A stretch of 64,000 nt of DNA from Adineta ricciae (taxonomy: Eukaryota; Rotifera; Eurotatoria; Adinetida; Adinetidae), in NCBI GenBank assembly GCA_905250025.1, contig CAJNOJ010000054.1, forward strand, positions 310,001 to 374,000, written 5' to 3'. Shown here one piece after another: positions 62,514 through 64,000 of the stretch. A program made the position numbers and the translations under genes. The notes beneath the pieces were generated by a model. It was not told the DNA's origin and searched no databases. It saw only the letters and a program-made list of their open reading frames with translations. Position 1 is the stretch's first letter; each line of letters starts with the position of its first letter.

Positions 62514-62689
62514 TGGGATGATAATGCTATGTGTTTGCTGTTATTACATATATTTGTTATATGAAGTAGGATTCATGAATTCCTCATGAGTTAGTAATTC
62601 ACGGAATTCGGACAGGTCTCATGACGTCATATATATGTATGATCAGAACGAAAGCAGATATGTATATGTAGTGACGTCATTATATAACA

Positions 62690-63205
62690 GTTCTTTCAGA
62701 CAAGAGAACAATGACTAATATCTTTCTTTATCCGTCCTTTCTCGATTCGACGTTCATTTTCTCTCTTCGGTCACTTTCATTCAACGGGCAGAAAGAACGA
62801 ATGAAAACATGGACTGACGTTCTCTCTCTTGTATCTATCTATCCTGTTCGTGTTCAGTCTATTCTAGACAATGGATAGTCATCCATATAAATATACATCG
62901 ATTTTCTTCACGTTCATTCGTATCAACAGCAATCGAGGCCTCGTTCAACAACGCAAACAAGCAATCCTGTCAAATTACACGTATGTCCTCACTTTTGATA
63001 CCGAGTAATATGTCAAACATGATTGTGTCCGTGAAGGCCTTCGATACACATACATATGTCCGTATGTATGTGTATTGCCTTTCTTGGATGGGTGTGTCCC
63101 CGCGATGTTTCATCATTACTATCTCTATACAGAGTTCTACTCTGTACGCGCGCGCGCGGGTTAATCATTACTTTTTATTTCAAACAAAAAAGGTACAGTA
63201 ATCTT
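62690..63205. repeat. dispersed repeat B, copy 2 (3' flank of TPR gene)
   Basis: Matches 47024-47498 base for base over most of its length, with an insertion near 63025-63060 and a short CG run at 63147-63157. It continues directly into the TPR coding region. Confidence 0.8.
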
Positions 63206-64000
63206 TTATTTCTTCATTGCTCTTTTACAATTTTCGATACTTTCTTTTACAGACTTTATATGAGGGTGATTCGCCGGTAATGCACGTTGCCAAATGTCCA
63301 GAGCGCGTTCGTAATAAGTAAGTGCTTTCGAATAGTCCTTAGTGTTGTAGTACACCAAACCGATCCAGCTGTACGAAGTAGCTAAATCAGGGTGATTCGC
63401 CGGTAATGCACGTTGACGAATGTCCAGAGCGCGTTCGAAATAGGTAAGTGCTTTCGAATACTCTCCCATGTTGTAATACACCGAACCGATGTTGTTGTAC
63501 GAAGTAGCCAAATTAGGGTGATTCGAAGGAAGAGTTTTTTCTCTAATTTCAAGCGCTTTTTCATAGAATGAAAGTGCTTTCGAATACTCTCCCATGTTCA
63601 TGTACACCAAACCGATGTTGTTGTACGAAGTAGCCAACGAAGGGTGATTCGAAGGAAGAGTTTTTTCTCTAATTCCAAGTGCTTTTTCATAGAATGAAAG
63701 TGCTTTCGAATACTCTCCCATGTTCGTGTACACCGTACCGATGCAGTTGTACGAAGTAGCCAAATCAGGGTGATTCGAAGGAAGAGTTTTTTCTCTAATT
63801 CCAAGTGCTTTTTCATAGAATGAAAGTGCTTTCGAATACTCTGCCATGTTGTAGTACACCGCACCGATGTTGTTGTACGATTGAGCCAAATCAGGGTGAT
63901 TCGAAGGAAGAGCTTTTTTGTCGATTTCAAGTGCTTTTTCATAGTATTCTATAGCCATTTTATAATCACCTTGACCATCTTTTAAGTAGCCAAGGCAATG
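63206..64000 (-). CDS. kinesin-light-chain-type TPR protein, N-terminus outside window
   Basis: The frame is open from the right edge of the window (CLGYLKDGQGDYK upstream of a non-initiating Met) to the stop at 63206. Six 42-residue units follow one another, of the form MGEYSKALSFYEKALGIREK with LPSNHP and a YNNIG-type ending, then a tail KSVKESIENCKRAMKK shared with the gene at 47499. The DNA units are 126 bp and several differ by only a few bases. By analogy with the other locus, an ADP-ribosyltransferase domain may lie upstream, outside the window, but this is not seen. Confidence 0.85.
   Translation of the reverse strand, partial: HCLGYLKDGQGDYKMAIEYYEKALEIDKKALPSNHPDLAQSYNNIGAVYYNMAEYSKALSFYEKALGIREKTLPSNHPDLATSYNCIGTVYTNMGEYSKALSFYEKALGIREKTLPSNHPSLATSYNNIGLVYMNMGEYSKALSFYEKALEIREKTLPSNHPNLATSYNNIGSVYYNMGEYSKALTYFERALDIRQRALPANHPDLATSYSWIGLVYYNTKDYSKALTYYERALDIWQRALPANHPHIKSVKESIENCKRAMKK

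Larger units (their letters stand above)
61495..62614. mobile_element. 1.12-kb segment bounded by perfect 47-bp inverted repeats
   Basis: 61495-61541 and 62568-62614 are exact reverse complements as read, and an ATGACGTC word sits just outside both (61481-61488 and 62621-62628). Moving inwards from each end, a non-matching spacer is followed by the same 18-bp-type repeat: a short copy at 61622-61660 in one orientation and a long array at 62180-62513 in the other. The centre has no convincing gene. It could be a non-autonomous DNA transposon, a foldback element or a palindrome made by inverted duplication. It lies between repeats A and B of the second TPR locus; the first locus lacks it. Confidence 0.65.

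Noticed and set aside
62125-62521. Three overlapping open frames on both strands, up to 120 codons
   Set aside because: They arise from a tandem repeat with unit lengths divisible by three; composition is purely repetitive and no start or domain is credible.

Overview
The window looks like nuclear DNA of a bdelloid rotifer (Adineta/Rotaria type). It is AT-rich and compact. Its genes carry many short GT-AG introns (mostly about 45-70 bp) and encode clearly animal proteins: gamma-syntrophin, meckelin, DRP1, COG1, eIF3b, ARFGEF3 and DNAAF4. It also holds an ADP-ribosyltransferase/kinesin-light-chain-type TPR fusion of the kind expanded in bdelloids, GT-rich telomere-like tracts and an intronless bacterial-type serine hydrolase. 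The organism call is inferred from these features, not from a search.

Layout. 1-1824 is gene-free. 1825-3905 is gamma-syntrophin (+). 4204-12746 (-) holds an N-terminally truncated meckelin, an intronless class-C beta-lactamase-like hydrolase and a full meckelin. 13004-15956 is DRP1 (+), followed by NDOR1 (-, 16220-18067), a CCHCR1-like coiled-coil protein (+, 18745-21107), an unrecognised disordered protein with three copies of a 30-residue motif (+, 21819-23168), COG1 (-, 23352-27305), eIF3b (+, 27657-30810), an MRPS34-like protein (+, about 30993-31539), ARFGEF3/BIG3 (-, 32040-39157) and DNAAF4 (+, 39467-41200). After a 1.8-kb gap come a small secreted or anchored protein (43027-43879) and a stand-alone NYN/PIN-type domain protein (43925-44693).

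44.7-49 kb and 60.8-64 kb are accessory in character. They contain a short inverted-repeat element, two dispersed repeat families that occur once in each region, a 5'-truncated ART-TPR gene that breaks at an ambiguous base (N at 48798), a 1.12-kb element bounded by perfect 47-bp inverted repeats, telomere-like tracts, an 18-bp-type tandem array and a second TPR gene that leaves the window. Between them lie two unrecognised low-complexity or coiled-coil genes (50-55.7 kb), an SSAT-type acetyltransferase, a small membrane protein and a single-zinc-finger protein.

How the genes relate. Most are ordinary housekeeping genes: mitochondrial/peroxisomal fission, cytosolic Fe-S assembly, Golgi tethering and GEF-like function, and translation. 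Meckelin and DNAAF4 are ciliary. Five head-to-head pairs share short upstream regions, and several start codons sit 0-9 nt after a pyrimidine-AG acceptor-like site, which fits the spliced-leader trans-splicing known in bdelloids. Exon boundaries were read by eye from GT-AG signals, frame continuity and remembered family conservation. No alignment or search was run.
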